64,000 nucleotides of DNA from Oceanospirillaceae bacterium. Its GTDB lineage: Bacteria > Pseudomonadota > Gammaproteobacteria > Pseudomonadales > Oceanobacteraceae. A program made the translations under genes and the position numbers. Location: contig PBQA01000013.1 of assembly GCA_002724925.1 (NCBI GenBank), forward strand, positions 62,001 to 126,000. The letters run 5' to 3'. Shown piece after piece: positions 27,145-37,619 of the stretch. Under the pieces are notes generated by a model. That model was not told the origin of the DNA and did not search any database. It worked only from the letters and a program-made list of their open reading frames with translations. How positions within the stretch are numbered: the stretch's first letter is position 1; the number at the start of each line of letters is the position of its first letter.

Positions 27145-28665
27145 ATGAAGCGACCTTTCTCAGCCTATGACCACCTCCCCGGTAACATCGACAGTGTTGC
27201 TGGCGTACGGGAGCTCGACCGGCTCATCATTCAGCGGATGGGAGATAACGGATACCAACTGATGCGTCAGGCTGGCGAAGCTGCCTTTCAATGCCTGCGG
27301 GAGCGCTGGCCTGAAGCCCGCCATATTTGCATTCTTGCTGGTGCCGGCAATAACGGCGGTGACGGTTGGGTAATCGCTGCGCTGGCGATTGAACAGGGTC
27401 TCTCGGTATCTGTCCTGACGCTTGGAGATATTACCCGGCAAAGCCCATCGGCCACCGATGCCAGACACATGGCCGAGAGCGCGGGTGTGGTTGCTGGTGA
27501 ATTTGATGGCAACCTGCCCGCAGACGCAGACCTTCTGATTGATGGTTTATTAGGAACTGGCCTGAATGCCGTCGTGCAGGGGGAGTTTGCCGAAGCGATT
27601 GATGCGATGAACGCGCATCAGGCACCTGTGTTTGCTTTAGATATCCCCTCTGGGCTTAATGCCAGCAGCGGTATGGTGATGGGGCATGCGGTTCAGGCGG
27701 ATGCGACCATCACCTTTATCGGCATAAAGCCGGGACTATTGACCTGTGATGGGCCGGATTACGGTGGTGAACTGTACTACGCAGGGCTTGGCTTAACCGA
27801 TGCACAGCGTCAGGCGGTTCCTGTACTGGCTCAGCGAGTGAGTTACCACTCACTTACTCAGGTTGGCCCTTTGTTACCTTCCCGGCGCGGTAATTCCAAC
27901 AAGGGAAATCATGGCCATGCATTGCTTGTCGGCGGAGAAACCGGCTTCGGCGGTGCTATCGCTATGGCGGTGGACGCCTGCTGCCGCACGGGTGCAGGGC
28001 TGACGTCCTGTGCAACGCGCCCGGCCAATGTTTCTGTAGTGCTCGCCCGGCGCCCGGAATGTATGGCAGCGGCCATTAATGCCGGGCTTGAAATGCAGCC
28101 ATTGATGGAAAAAGCGTCAGTGCTGGCGTGTGGTCCTGGGCTCGGGCGTAGCAGTTGGGCGGAGTTGCTGTTGCAGCAGGTTCTGCAGAGTGATTATCCG
28201 GTTGTGCTGGATGCTGATGCATTGAATATTATTGCCTCGCCGGGCTGGCAAACGGAATTCCCGGAGCGTGACGTCGTGATGACTCCGCATCCGGGCGAAG
28301 CTGCCCGATTGCTGGACAAGTCCGTGGCGGATATTCAGTCTGATCGCCTCGGTGCAGCGCAGGCAATCGCTGATAAATACCATGCGGTTGTTATTCTCAA
28401 AGGGCAGGGCAGCATCATTGCCTCTCCTGAGGGGGAACTGGCCATCTGTACGGATGGCAATCCGGGCATGGCAACCGGCGGCATGGGGGATGTACTGACC
28501 GGCGTGATCGCAGGTCTGTTGTCTCAGGGCTTAACGCCATGGGAAGCCGCGTTGAGAGGCACGTGTCTGCACAGTGCAGCCGCCGACCTGGCCGCGTCTG
28601 AATCCGGAACACGTGGGCTGCTTGCCACAGACCTGATGCCTTATATCCGACAACTGGTGAACTGA
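27145..28665 (+). CDS. nnr: Bifunctional NAD(P)H-hydrate repair enzyme
   Basis: Repairs damaged hydrated NAD(P)H. The N-terminal domain (1-220) is the NAD(P)HX epimerase, with AGAGNNGGDGWV. The C-terminal domain (230-506) is the ADP-dependent dehydratase, with GNHGHALLVGG and the substrate/nucleotide motif NPGMATGGMGDVLTG. Length 506 is normal for the fused form. A TATAAT at 27103-27108 upstream could be its -10 element. It overlaps tsaE by one base. Confidence 0.96.
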   Translation: MKRPFSAYDHLPGNIDSVAGVRELDRLIIQRMGDNGYQLMRQAGEAAFQCLRERWPEARHICILAGAGNNGGDGWVIAALAIEQGLSVSVLTLGDITRQSPSATDARHMAESAGVVAGEFDGNLPADADLLIDGLLGTGLNAVVQGEFAEAIDAMNAHQAPVFALDIPSGLNASSGMVMGHAVQADATITFIGIKPGLLTCDGPDYGGELYYAGLGLTDAQRQAVPVLAQRVSYHSLTQVGPLLPSRRGNSNKGNHGHALLVGGETGFGGAIAMAVDACCRTGAGLTSCATRPANVSVVLARRPECMAAAINAGLEMQPLMEKASVLACGPGLGRSSWAELLLQQVLQSDYPVVLDADALNIIASPGWQTEFPERDVVMTPHPGEAARLLDKSVADIQSDRLGAAQAIADKYHAVVILKGQGSIIASPEGELAICTDGNPGMATGGMGDVLTGVIAGLLSQGLTPWEAALRGTCLHSAAADLAASESGTRGLLATDLMPYIRQLVN

Positions 28666-29165
28666 TGACTGAGAGTAATTCACAGACTGCTGGCCAGATA
28701 CGTCTGACCGGCGAAGATGAAATGGTTAATTTTGCAGGCCGTATGTCTTCAATACTGACGGGTGGCGGGCTGGTATTTCTTGAGGGTACTCTGGGTGCAG
28801 GAAAAACCACCCTGAGTCGTGGGTTGATTCAGACGCTCGGTCATACCGGTGCGGTGAAATCACCGACCTACACCCTGGTAGAAGAGTATGATCTTGCGAC
28901 TGGTCGGGTCTGTCATTTTGACCTGTATCGTTTGGGTGACCCTGAAGAGCTCGAATACATGGGGATTCGCGAATACCTGACCGATGGAACTTTGTGCCTG
29001 ATAGAGTGGCCAGAGCGTGGGCGTGGTGTATTGCCTGATGCCGATCTTACAATTCATATTGACGACGTAGGTGAGGCACGTATCCTCAACTGGCAGGCAG
29101 AGACAGATAAAGGGGCACAGTGGAGCAGGCAACTGCAGCAGCTGGTAAAAGAATGGCAGGAATAA
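28665..29165 (+). CDS. tsaE: tRNA threonylcarbamoyladenosine ATPase subunit
   Basis: The ATPase partner of TsaB-TsaD in making t6A37 in tRNA. The P-loop is GTLGAGKTTLSRG near residue 45. SPTYTLVEEY and the W-P-E-R motif (LIEWPERGRG) are family signatures. Its start overlaps the nnr stop (TGATG), so translation is coupled. The order nnr-tsaE-amiB-mutL-miaA-hfq is conserved across gammaproteobacteria. Confidence 0.96.
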   Translation: MTESNSQTAGQIRLTGEDEMVNFAGRMSSILTGGGLVFLEGTLGAGKTTLSRGLIQTLGHTGAVKSPTYTLVEEYDLATGRVCHFDLYRLGDPEELEYMGIREYLTDGTLCLIEWPERGRGVLPDADLTIHIDDVGEARILNWQAETDKGAQWSRQLQQLVKEWQE

Positions 29166-30487
29166 TCAAACGGCTGATCGCGTTTTTCGTCGTGACACTC
29201 TGTGTGCTGCCGGTCTGGGCAGACGTCAGTGACGTTCGTGTCTGGCAATCGCCCGATAAAGTGCGTCTGGTGCTGGACCTTAGCGGGCCACATGAGCATA
29301 AGATTTTTCAGCTCACCGGGCCGGACCGGATTGTTGTCGATCTCAAAAATGCTGACCTGAAAATGTCGTCTTTAGATAACGTAGCAGACGACTCCAGCGA
29401 GGTTATCCGGGTGCGTAGTGGTCGTCGTAATAAGACCGATCTGCGTCTGGTGGTAGAAACCCGTGCGACCATGAAATACCGCAGTTTTCCGTTGCCTCCC
29501 TCTGAAGGTGTATCGCATCATCGCCTTGTGGTTGACCTTGAGCGCCCCCAGTCAGAGGCGTCTGTCAGTGCGCCTGATGTTGTCAAAAAGGCGGAAACCT
29601 ACGAGACCGATCAGCGCGACATCATTATTGCCATTGATGCCGGGCACGGCGGTGAAGACCCCGGAGCCCTTGGGCCCGGTCGGGTGATGGAGAAGCACGT
29701 GGTTCTGGCGATCTCAAAAGAACTGCAACGTTTACTCAATCAGGAAACCGGATTTGCACCGTACATGGTGCGTACCGGAGATTATTATATTGGATTGCGT
29801 GAACGCTCAGAAAAAGCCCGCAAGGCCAATGCTGATTTCTTCGTGTCTATTCACGCAGATGCATTTAAACACCCGAGTGCCAGTGGTAGCTCTGTGTTTG
29901 TGCTGTCTGACCGGGGGGCAACCAGTGAAACTGCACGATTCCTTGCCGACAAAGAAAACTCCTCTGACTTAATTGGTGGTGTCAGTATCGGCGATCGGGA
30001 AGACCATCTGGCGATGACTCTGCTCGACCTTTCAATGACCCATAAACGTACTGCCAGCGTTTCTATCGGTGATGAAATTCTGCAGGAAATGGGCAAGATC
30101 AGTAAGCTGCACAAAAAGAACGTCGAAGAAGCTGCGTTTGTCGTACTGAAATCGCCAGACATGCCTGCACTCCTGGTAGAAACCGGATTTATTTCAAATC
30201 CTGGCGAAGCCAGACAACTTAAGACCAGTGCTTACCAGAAGAAAATGGCGCGTGCGATTTTTAACGGAATTAAAGATTATTTCCAGAATAATCCTCCTGC
30301 TGGCACCTTGATGGCGGCGCGGAAAAAAGCAGCACAACAATACATCGAATACACAGTTCGCAGTGGCGACACACTCTCTGAGCTGGCAGTGCGCAGTGGC
30401 ATGGGAATGTCTGAGCTGCGCAAACTGAATGGCCTGAGCAGTAACTCGCTGAGAGTGGGCCAGAAGCTACGTATTCCAAACTCCTGA
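29153..30487 (+). CDS. amiB: N-acetylmuramoyl-L-alanine amidase (AMIN-amidase-LysM)
   Basis: A periplasmic zinc amidase that splits septal peptidoglycan. I use the ATG at 29153, which begins a clean signal peptide (MAGIIKRLIAFFVVTL ending at VWA); an ATG at 29120 would add eleven residues. The AMIN domain covers about 25-130. Amidase_3 spans about 165-385, with zinc ligands in IDAGHGGEDPGA, then the E in VMEKHVVLA and SIHADAF. A LysM repeat closes the protein (YTVRSGDTLSELAVRSG). It overlaps the end of tsaE by 13 bases. Confidence 0.94.
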   Translation: MAGIIKRLIAFFVVTLCVLPVWADVSDVRVWQSPDKVRLVLDLSGPHEHKIFQLTGPDRIVVDLKNADLKMSSLDNVADDSSEVIRVRSGRRNKTDLRLVVETRATMKYRSFPLPPSEGVSHHRLVVDLERPQSEASVSAPDVVKKAETYETDQRDIIIAIDAGHGGEDPGALGPGRVMEKHVVLAISKELQRLLNQETGFAPYMVRTGDYYIGLRERSEKARKANADFFVSIHADAFKHPSASGSSVFVLSDRGATSETARFLADKENSSDLIGGVSIGDREDHLAMTLLDLSMTHKRTASVSIGDEILQEMGKISKLHKKNVEEAAFVVLKSPDMPALLVETGFISNPGEARQLKTSAYQKKMARAIFNGIKDYFQNNPPAGTLMAARKKAAQQYIEYTVRSGDTLSELAVRSGMGMSELRKLNGLSSNSLRVGQKLRIPNS

Positions 30488-30503
30488 ATATTCAGTCTGA
30501 GCT

Positions 30504-32393
30504 ATGAGCCGAATTCACCTGTTATCGCCACGTCTGGCAAACCAGATTGCCGCTGGCGAAGTTGTAGAACGTCCAGCCAATATCATCAAAGAGCTGGTCG
30601 AAAACTCGCTGGATGCCGGTGCTCAGCATATTGATGTTGATGCCGAGCAAGGCGGCATCAAGCTGCTGCGTGTACGCGATGACGGTCACGGTATTGGCAA
30701 GGATGACCTTCCGCTGTCTCTCAGTCGTCATGCCACCAGTAAGATCACGACGCTTGATGATCTCGAAGCTGTTGGCACGATGGGCTTCCGTGGCGAGGCG
30801 CTGGCAAGTATCTCGTCGGTATCACGCCTGACCCTGACTTCCCGAGAGAAAGGCTCAGATGAGGCCTGGCAGGTAAAAGCGGAAGGGCGCGATATGCAGG
30901 CTGACGTCAGCCCGGCCGCACACCCGACCGGCACCACGGTCGAAGCGCGCGATCTGTTTTTTAATACGCCAGCGCGGCGTAAATTCCTGCGTACAGAGAA
31001 AACAGAATTTTCACACCTCGAAGATACGCTGAAAAAGCTCGCACTCAGCCGTTATGACGTCGCCTTTACTTTGCGTCACAACAACCGCGTTATTCATTCG
31101 TTGCGCCCGGCGGCAAGAGCCATTGATCGCGAGAAGCGCGTGGCGACACTGTTGAATCCGCAGTTTATGGATAACGCAGTACATATCGAAACCGAAGGGG
31201 CGGGTCTGACCATTGAAGGTTGGGTTGGTTTACCGACGTTTTCGCGTTCGCAGGGTGATATGCAGTATTTCTTTGTGAACGGTCGTGCGGTAAGAGACAA
31301 GCTGGTGGTGCATGCCATTAAACAGGCTTACCGCGATGTGCTCTATCACGGTCGCCAGCCTGCGTTTGTGCTGTACCTCTGGCTGGACCCGAAGCTGGTG
31401 GACGTTAACGTTCACCCGACCAAGCACGAAGTGCGCTTTCGCGATGGACGTCTGGTACACGATTTTATTTTCCGCTCTCTGCACCGTGCTCTGGCGGATA
31501 TACGCCCCGAGCAGCCAACGGCGAATTTGCAGCCGAGTGCGGCACCGGCTGCAACGGGTACAGAAGCAGGAGAATTCCAGGGGCAGAATCGACTCGACTG
31601 GCAACAACCGGCTAATGAACGGACCCCATTTTCTGCGCCTGCTGACGGTGTGGCGACTTCAACTGCGCAGAATTATTCGGGCGGTTCTTTTGGGCAGAGT
31701 TTTTCTGACAGTCGTCCCGGGCAGGGGGCTGTCGCCGAACAATTACGCAGTTACGAGCAGCTGAATCAGGGGGCGCCACAACCACTCCCAGAATCCAGTG
31801 CAGAAGACCTGCCGCCACTTGGGTTTGCCGTCGCTCAACTGCACGGCATTTATATACTCGCGCAGAACGCTCATGGCCTCGTGGTTGTCGATATGCACGC
31901 GGCACACGAGCGTATTACCTACGAGCGTTTAAAACTCGCTGTCGATGAACAGGGCGTTCAGAGTCAGCCGTTGCTCGTACCCGAAACACTGCACGTCAGT
32001 GAGCGTGAAGCCGATGCGGCAGAACAGTTCTCCGATGAATTCCGTCAGTTTGGTGTCGAGCTGGCAAGAGTATCGCCAGAGAGCCTGATGATTCGTCAGA
32101 TTCCGGTACTGCTGCAACAGGCAAATGTCGGACAGCTGATCACTGATATGCTGAGTGATCTGATGGAGCATGGCGCGTCTGACCGGATTCTCGCCCATCG
32201 TAACGAACTGCTGTCGACCATGGCCTGTCACGGTTCTGTGCGGGCAAACCGGAAACTGACCCTGCCTGAAATGAATGCTTTGTTACGTGATATGGAAGCC
32301 ACTGAACGTTCAGGGCAATGCAACCATGGTCGCCCGACCTGGACTCAGATGACGATGTCAGAGCTGGATAAGCTCTTTCTGCGGGGGCGGTGA
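30504..32393 (+). CDS. mutL: DNA mismatch repair protein MutL
   Basis: Couples MutS mismatch recognition to strand incision. The N-terminal GHKL ATPase shows [17 protein letters not shown] and GFRGEAL. A Pro/Gln-rich linker spans about 335-430. The C-terminal domain holds [12 protein letters not shown] near residue 455, matching the DQHA(X)2E(X)4E endonuclease motif, plus ACHGSVRAN and GQCNHGRPT. This predicts a nicking MutL that does not depend on MutH, unlike E. coli. The stop overlaps the miaA start. Confidence 0.97.
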   Translation: MSRIHLLSPRLANQIAAGEVVERPANIIKELVENSLDAGAQHIDVDAEQGGIKLLRVRDDGHGIGKDDLPLSLSRHATSKITTLDDLEAVGTMGFRGEALASISSVSRLTLTSREKGSDEAWQVKAEGRDMQADVSPAAHPTGTTVEARDLFFNTPARRKFLRTEKTEFSHLEDTLKKLALSRYDVAFTLRHNNRVIHSLRPAARAIDREKRVATLLNPQFMDNAVHIETEGAGLTIEGWVGLPTFSRSQGDMQYFFVNGRAVRDKLVVHAIKQAYRDVLYHGRQPAFVLYLWLDPKLVDVNVHPTKHEVRFRDGRLVHDFIFRSLHRALADIRPEQPTANLQPSAAPAATGTEAGEFQGQNRLDWQQPANERTPFSAPADGVATSTAQNYSGGSFGQSFSDSRPGQGAVAEQLRSYEQLNQGAPQPLPESSAEDLPPLGFAVAQLHGIYILAQNAHGLVVVDMHAAHERITYERLKLAVDEQGVQSQPLLVPETLHVSEREADAAEQFSDEFRQFGVELARVSPESLMIRQIPVLLQQANVGQLITDMLSDLMEHGASDRILAHRNELLSTMACHGSVRANRKLTLPEMNALLRDMEATERSGQCNHGRPTWTQMTMSELDKLFLRGR

Positions 32394-33352
32394 TGTCAGG
32401 CTCTCTTCCACCGGCGATTTTTTTGATGGGGCCGACGGCTTCCGGCAAAACGGCGCTCGCACTTGAGTTGGTTAAAAACCACGATTGCGAAATTATCAGT
32501 GTCGACTCAGCGTTGGTCTACAAAGGTATGGACATAGGGACGGCAAAGCCTGACGCCCGTATGCGAGCCCAGGCACCACATCGTCTGATCGATCTGATTG
32601 ACCCTGCCGAGGCATACTCCGCGGCGAACTTCCGTGAAGATGCATTACGCGAAATGGCCGACATTACCGCCGCAGGCAAAGTCCCTTTGCTGGTGGGCGG
32701 CACCATGATGTACTTCAAATTCCTCCGTGATGGCGCAGCCGACCTGCCGAAAGCCGATGAAGCAATCCGGCAGCAGCTACTTGAAGAAGGCCTTGAGAAA
32801 GGTTGGCCGGCGATGCATGAACGGTTGGCAGGTATTGATCCTGAATCCGCAGGCCGTCTGAAACCTATGGATTCTCAGCGCATTCAGCGTGCGTTGGAAG
32901 TCTATCTGATCTCGGGTAAGACGCTCACAGAATACTGGGCCGAGCAACAGACTGAACCTCTGCCATACCATGTTGTGAATCTGGCGGTGTGCCCCTCAGA
33001 GCGTAAACGGCTTCACGAACGTATTGCCGAGCGTTTCCGGATCATGGTCTCCGATGGCTTTATCGACGAGGTAAAAGCGCTGCGTGCCCGTGGCGACCTT
33101 GATAAGAATATGCCGTCCATTCGTTGCGTTGGATATCGTCAGGCGTGGGACTATCTTGATGGTGAATACGACTACGATGAGATGGTCGAACGGGGCATTA
33201 TTGCGACCCGCCAACTGGCAAAACGTCAGATCACCTGGCTACGAAGCTGGCCCGATCTTCATTGGCTGGATACCGATGATCCGGATATTGTCAGAAATAC
33301 CTTGAAAATACTCAGCACCAACGCCATATTTAGCCGTGAGAACGGCTGCTGA
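32393..33352 (+). CDS. miaA: tRNA dimethylallyltransferase
   Basis: Adds the isopentenyl group to A37 of tRNAs reading codons that start with U. The P-loop is [13 protein letters not shown] near the N-terminus. [18 protein letters not shown] and VGGTMMYFK are family motifs. I take the ATG at 32393, which overlaps the mutL stop (TGATG); a GTG three bases earlier is possible. Length 319. Confidence 0.97.
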   Translation: MSGSLPPAIFLMGPTASGKTALALELVKNHDCEIISVDSALVYKGMDIGTAKPDARMRAQAPHRLIDLIDPAEAYSAANFREDALREMADITAAGKVPLLVGGTMMYFKFLRDGAADLPKADEAIRQQLLEEGLEKGWPAMHERLAGIDPESAGRLKPMDSQRIQRALEVYLISGKTLTEYWAEQQTEPLPYHVVNLAVCPSERKRLHERIAERFRIMVSDGFIDEVKALRARGDLDKNMPSIRCVGYRQAWDYLDGEYDYDEMVERGIIATRQLAKRQITWLRSWPDLHWLDTDDPDIVRNTLKILSTNAIFSRENGC

Positions 33353-33568
33353 CCGTATTGAATTACCATAACAATGCAGAATTCGGCATTCTCGGGCTGA
33401 ACCCGACGACCAAATATGTGTCTGTACAGATGAATCGGTGTAGGTGTACCGGTTTATTTCATGGCCGCCATGTTAGTTTTGGGGCAGGTTCTGGCCAACA
33501 ATGGGGCAATCTACTATTACTTCGCCGACCGCAGATTGGAAGGCACTCTCTCATTTAGGAGAACAACT

Positions 33569-33811
33569 ATGTCAAAAGGGCACTCTTTACAAGACCCTTA
33601 TCTGAACCAGCTTCGTAAGGAGCGGATCCAGGTTTCTATCTTTCTGGTAAACGGCATTAAGCTGCAGGGACAAATCGAGTCATTCGATCAGTTTGTTATT
33701 CTGCTCAAGAACACTGTTTCTCAGATGGTTTATAAGCACGCAATTTCTACTGTTGTGCCTAGCCGCAATGTGCGTCTGGCACCAGCAGAACAGGCTGAAG
33801 GCGACGAATAA
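33569..33811 (+). CDS. hfq: RNA chaperone Hfq
   Basis: A hexameric Sm-like chaperone for small RNA-mRNA pairing. The 80-residue protein begins [20 protein letters not shown]. The Sm1 part runs through [19 protein letters not shown], and Sm2 contains [10 protein letters not shown]. The ATG at 33569 has AGGAGAAC before it; a longer upstream reading is not supported. The acidic tail is short compared with E. coli Hfq (102 residues), as in Pseudomonas. The 216-bp gap before it probably holds its own promoter. Confidence 0.98.
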   Translation: MSKGHSLQDPYLNQLRKERIQVSIFLVNGIKLQGQIESFDQFVILLKNTVSQMVYKHAISTVVPSRNVRLAPAEQAEGDE

Positions 33812-34009
33812 TCGCCCGACCTGATCAGGGGCTTTGCCGTAAAGAGGGCAGGCCCGCTGATATTCCCACCATCCGACAGAGACAACCACTGTGTTGTTAT
33901 TGAGCGTCTGAGGCGTTATTGCGTCTTGCATCTGCTATTTTTATCGGAAACATCCGGTACTGCCTGATTTAAAAATTCTGATTAATCGCCGACAAAGGTA
34001 CATCTATCT

Positions 34010-35320
34010 GTGTTTTTTGAGCGTCCTGACAGTGGTGGCGAAGAAGCCATCCTAGTACACGTCGACTTCCCTGAAGGAGCGAACCGGGAGGATCTGAATG
34101 AGTTCCGCGAACTCGTCATTTCTGCGGGGGCGGATCCGGTAGATCTGGTGACGACCAAGCGCGATGTTCCGCACGTGAAAACCTTTGTCGGTAAGGGCAA
34201 GGTCGAAGAAATCGCCGAGGCTGTGCGTATGCATGATGTCAGCCTGGTGATTTTTAACCATGCACTGACGCCAAGTCAGGAACGTAACGTAGAGCGCGAG
34301 ATTAAGTGCAGGGTGCTCGATCGTACTGGTCTGATTCTGGATATCTTTGCCCAGCGTGCGCGTACCCATGAAGGTAAGTTGCAGGTTGAACTGGCGCAGC
34401 TACAGCATCAGTCGACCCGTCTTGTCCGTGGCTGGACTCACCTTGAACGTCAGAAAGGTGGTATCGGCATGCGCGGGCCGGGTGAAACGCAGCTTGAGAC
34501 TGACCGACGTCTTCTGCGGGAACGGGTAAAAAGTATTCATGCCCGTCTCGAAAAAGTAAGGGCGCAACGTAACCAGAGTCGTCGTGCGCGTAAGCGCTCG
34601 GATGTACCGACCGTTGCTATCGTCGGATACACCAACGCGGGTAAATCGACTCTGTTCAATGCACTGACGCAGGCTGAGGTCTATGCTGCAGATCAGTTGT
34701 TTGCAACGCTTGATCCAACCCTGCGACGTCTTGAAATTGATGACGTGGGTGAAATTGTTCTGGCGGACACGGTTGGATTTATCCGACATCTGCCCCATAA
34801 ACTGGTAGAGGCGTTTCGCGCGACCCTGCAGGAAGCGGCAGAGGCAGACCTTCTGATGCATGTGATTGACTGTGCATCCGAAGAGCGGGACGGCAACATT
34901 GAGCAGGTTGAGTTGGTACTTGGTGAGATTGAGGCGGATGAGCTCCCTGAATTGCGGGTATACAACAAAATTGACCTGTTAGAATTTGGCGAGCCGCGCA
35001 TCGACCGCAACGAAGATGGTGTACCGGTTGCTGTGTGGGTCTCAGCGCAGGAGCGACTCGGATTTGACCTGCTGTGTCAGGCCATGACCGAGCTGTTAGG
35101 CGAAGAGATTTTCGAAGACCACCTGACTCTCGCGCCTGCGGATGCACGCCTTCGTGCAATTCTTTACGAAAGCGGTGGCGTTCAGGGCGAGGATTTTGCC
35201 GATAATGGTGATATTCACCTGCACATACGAATGCAGTTGCAAGACTTTAAACGAGCGTTATCTAAAGCTGAGGTTCCGGAGTCGCGCTTTATTGCGCAGC
35301 CTGCAGATCCCTGGCTTTAG
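34010..35320 (+). CDS. hflX: Ribosome-associated GTPase HflX
   Basis: Rescues stalled or heat-damaged ribosomes. An N-terminal nucleotide-binding subdomain precedes the GTPase domain. GGIGMRGPGETQLETDRR marks the linker helix. G1 is VGYTNAGKSTLFN near residue 206, G3 is DTVGFI and G4 is NKIDLL. Start is GTG at 34010, with AAAGG upstream. A ~200-bp gap separates it from hfq. Length 436 fits the family. Confidence 0.96.
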   Translation: MFFERPDSGGEEAILVHVDFPEGANREDLNEFRELVISAGADPVDLVTTKRDVPHVKTFVGKGKVEEIAEAVRMHDVSLVIFNHALTPSQERNVEREIKCRVLDRTGLILDIFAQRARTHEGKLQVELAQLQHQSTRLVRGWTHLERQKGGIGMRGPGETQLETDRRLLRERVKSIHARLEKVRAQRNQSRRARKRSDVPTVAIVGYTNAGKSTLFNALTQAEVYAADQLFATLDPTLRRLEIDDVGEIVLADTVGFIRHLPHKLVEAFRATLQEAAEADLLMHVIDCASEERDGNIEQVELVLGEIEADELPELRVYNKIDLLEFGEPRIDRNEDGVPVAVWVSAQERLGFDLLCQAMTELLGEEIFEDHLTLAPADARLRAILYESGGVQGEDFADNGDIHLHIRMQLQDFKRALSKAEVPESRFIAQPADPWL

Positions 35321-35443
35321 CAAAAGTCGGCGGTTAGTTGTGCGATTCAATGCCTGATGGGCTGGCCGCTGCGCTCAAATCCGTTATCATGGCGGACGTA
35401 CTATTCATTTATGACAAAACAGCCACACTGACTGGAGTGATCT

Positions 35444-36631
35444 ATGGCCTGGAATGAGCCTGGCGGTAATGGCAATAAGCCCAAAGACCCTTGGGGTAAC
35501 AACAACAAGGGCAATGGTGGCGGTGGCGGTAATCAGCCACCCGATCTGGACGAAGTTATCCGCAAACTGACCGATAAACTGAATGGTCTGTTCGGTGGTA
35601 AAAAGAGTGGTGGAAATAACAACAACGGTGGCGATGGCAGCATCACCGGCTTTTTGGTTGTTGCCGCTATTATCGTAGCAGTGCTGCTTGGTATGAACTC
35701 CGTATACATCCTCGATACTCAGGAGCGTGGTGTTGTGCTGCGTACTGGTAAGTTTGATCGTATCGAAGGTGAGGGTCTGAACTGGAAGCTTCCGGTCATT
35801 GAAGACGTAATCATCGTCAACGCAACCCGTGTTCGTGAAACCGAAATCCGTGAAAGCATGCTGACCGAAGACGAAAACATCGTCGACGTGAAACTGAACG
35901 TTCAGTACCGTGTGACCGATCCAGTATCTTACGCGCTGCGTGTTGAAGATCCGGAACTGACATTACGTGATGCTGCTGAAAGTGCGCTGCGTCATGAAGT
36001 GGGTTCGACCGAGATGGACCCGATCCTTACGACAGGCCGTGTGGTTCTGGCAGAAGCAGTTAAACAGCGTCTGCAGTTCTATATGGACGAGTACAACACG
36101 GGTATTACTCTGCAGAACGTGAACATCAAAGACGCAACGCCGCCAGCCGCGGTGAAAGAAGCGTTTGATGATGTTCAGCGTGCCAAGCAGGATAAAGAGC
36201 GCACTATCAACGACGCCGAAGCGTACGCCAACTCGGTCGTACCAGAAGCTCGTGGTCGTGCTCAACGTCAGCTTGAAGAAGCCCGCGCTTATCGTGAGCG
36301 TGTTGTCGCCCGCGCAGAAGGTGAAGCGGATCGTTTCACCAAGTTGCTGAGCGAGTACAACAAAGCACCAGCGGTCACCCGTGAGCGTCTCTACATTGAT
36401 GCTGTAACTCAGGTGTACAACAAGAGCAGTAAAGTACTGGTGGATGTTGAAGGTGGTAATAACATGATGTATCTGCCTCTCGATAAACTGACCCAGCAGG
36501 TTCAGGGTGCCGCACGTCAGTCTGATCTCAGTGATGACGACATTAAACGCCTGACCGATGAAGTGATCCGTGAAGCGAATTCTCGTCGTACTTCGGGCAG
36601 TTCATCTACTATTCGTCGGGAGGGTCGATAA
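35444..36631 (+). CDS. hflK: HflK, subunit of the FtsH-modulating membrane complex
   Basis: With HflC it forms a large SPFH/prohibitin cage around the FtsH protease. The N-terminus (1-60) is cytoplasmic and very rich in Gly, Asn and Lys. One membrane helix lies near 68-88 (ITGFLVVAAIIVAVLLGMN). The SPFH domain follows, then a long helical, charged region and a Ser-rich C-terminus. The stop overlaps the hflC start by one base. Probably one unit with hflC. Confidence 0.96.
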   Translation: MAWNEPGGNGNKPKDPWGNNNKGNGGGGGNQPPDLDEVIRKLTDKLNGLFGGKKSGGNNNNGGDGSITGFLVVAAIIVAVLLGMNSVYILDTQERGVVLRTGKFDRIEGEGLNWKLPVIEDVIIVNATRVRETEIRESMLTEDENIVDVKLNVQYRVTDPVSYALRVEDPELTLRDAAESALRHEVGSTEMDPILTTGRVVLAEAVKQRLQFYMDEYNTGITLQNVNIKDATPPAAVKEAFDDVQRAKQDKERTINDAEAYANSVVPEARGRAQRQLEEARAYRERVVARAEGEADRFTKLLSEYNKAPAVTRERLYIDAVTQVYNKSSKVLVDVEGGNNMMYLPLDKLTQQVQGAARQSDLSDDDIKRLTDEVIREANSRRTSGSSSTIRREGR

Positions 36632-37500
36632 TGTCACCTAAAGCATTTACTTCGCTGATTGTTATTGCTCTGGTGGTCCTGATTGGTAGCCAGAGTTTCT
36701 ACATCATCAAAGAAACCGAGCGTGCTATTAAGTTGCGCTTCGGTGAAATGATCGATGATGATGTACAGCCAGGTATTGGATTCAAAATACCTATGGCAGA
36801 CGTCATTAAACGCTTCGATGCGCGTGTACTGACGCTGGATACTCAGCCATCACGCTTCCTGACTTCAGGTAAGAAATACGTCATCGTTGATTCGTTCGCG
36901 AAATGGCGCATCAAAGATGTGCGTAATTACTACCAGGCAACCTCGGGTGACCGTACCCGTGCGACGCTCCTGCTGGAAAACCAGGTGAACAAGGGCCTGC
37001 GTGACGAAATTGCAGCGCGCAGCCTGTATGAAGTGGTTTCCGGTGAGCGTGACCAGCTGATGACCAAACTGACCGCAATGCTCAACGAGCAGACGCAGGA
37101 CGAGCTGGGTATCGAAGTGTTGGATGTTCGCGTTAAAGCGATCGACCTGCCAGATGAGCTGAGCAACAACGTGTATCAGCGTATGTCAGCTGAACGTGGT
37201 CGTGAGTCGCGTGAGATCCGCTCTGAGGGTAACGAGCTGGCTGAAGGTATTCAGGCAGATGCTGATCGTCAGAAAACGGTGATCGAAGCAGAAGCCTACC
37301 GGGAAGCAGAGCAGATCCGCGGTGAAGGTGACGCTGAAGCATCACGTATCTACGCGCAGGCGTTCAACAAAGATCCTGAGTTCTACTCATTTACCCGCAG
37401 TCTGAAGGCTTACACCGAGACCTTTGAAGGAAACGATATTCTGTTGCTCGATCCTAAGAGCGACTTCTTCCGTTACCTGAACGACTCTAAAGGGAACTAA
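36631..37500 (+). CDS. hflC: HflC, subunit of the FtsH-modulating membrane complex
   Basis: Partner of HflK. One N-terminal membrane helix (about 7-25) leads to an SPFH domain (KETERAIKLRFGEM onwards) and a long coiled region rich in Glu, Arg and Ala (190-260). Length 289 is normal. It starts on the last base of the hflK stop codon. Two hairpins follow the stop. Confidence 0.96.
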   Translation: MSPKAFTSLIVIALVVLIGSQSFYIIKETERAIKLRFGEMIDDDVQPGIGFKIPMADVIKRFDARVLTLDTQPSRFLTSGKKYVIVDSFAKWRIKDVRNYYQATSGDRTRATLLLENQVNKGLRDEIAARSLYEVVSGERDQLMTKLTAMLNEQTQDELGIEVLDVRVKAIDLPDELSNNVYQRMSAERGRESREIRSEGNELAEGIQADADRQKTVIEAEAYREAEQIRGEGDAEASRIYAQAFNKDPEFYSFTRSLKAYTETFEGNDILLLDPKSDFFRYLNDSKGN

Positions 37501-37507
37501 TGGCAGT

Positions 37508-37539
37508 CGGGCCTGAACATGTTTGCATGTTCAAGCCCG
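37508..37539 (+). other. Strong hairpin directly after hflC
   Basis: A 14-position stem with one mismatch and the loop TTTG (37522-37525). The arms contain TGAACATG and CATGTTCA. There is no T tract, so it is not itself a terminator. Its 3' arm ends AGCCCGG, the same sequence as the 3' arm of the terminator that follows. Confidence 0.7.
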
Positions 37540-37561
37540 GTCAGCTCTGGTAGAATCCCGC

Positions 37562-37587
37562 AACCGGGCTGGTAGCCCGGTTTTTTT
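37562..37587 (+). terminator. Terminator after hflC
   Basis: AACCGGGCT/AGCCCGGTT stem with a short loop, then seven T residues. It lies 33 bases before the start of the DUF2065 gene, so downstream expression requires read-through or a promoter close by. Confidence 0.88.
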
Positions 37588-37619
37588 GTGCAATTCTGTT
37601 TTACATCAAGGTAGAGAAA

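Noticed and set aside
33461-33568. N-terminal extension of hfq
   Set aside because: Hfq proteins start at [10 protein letters not shown]; the ATG at 33569 has AGGAGA upstream.
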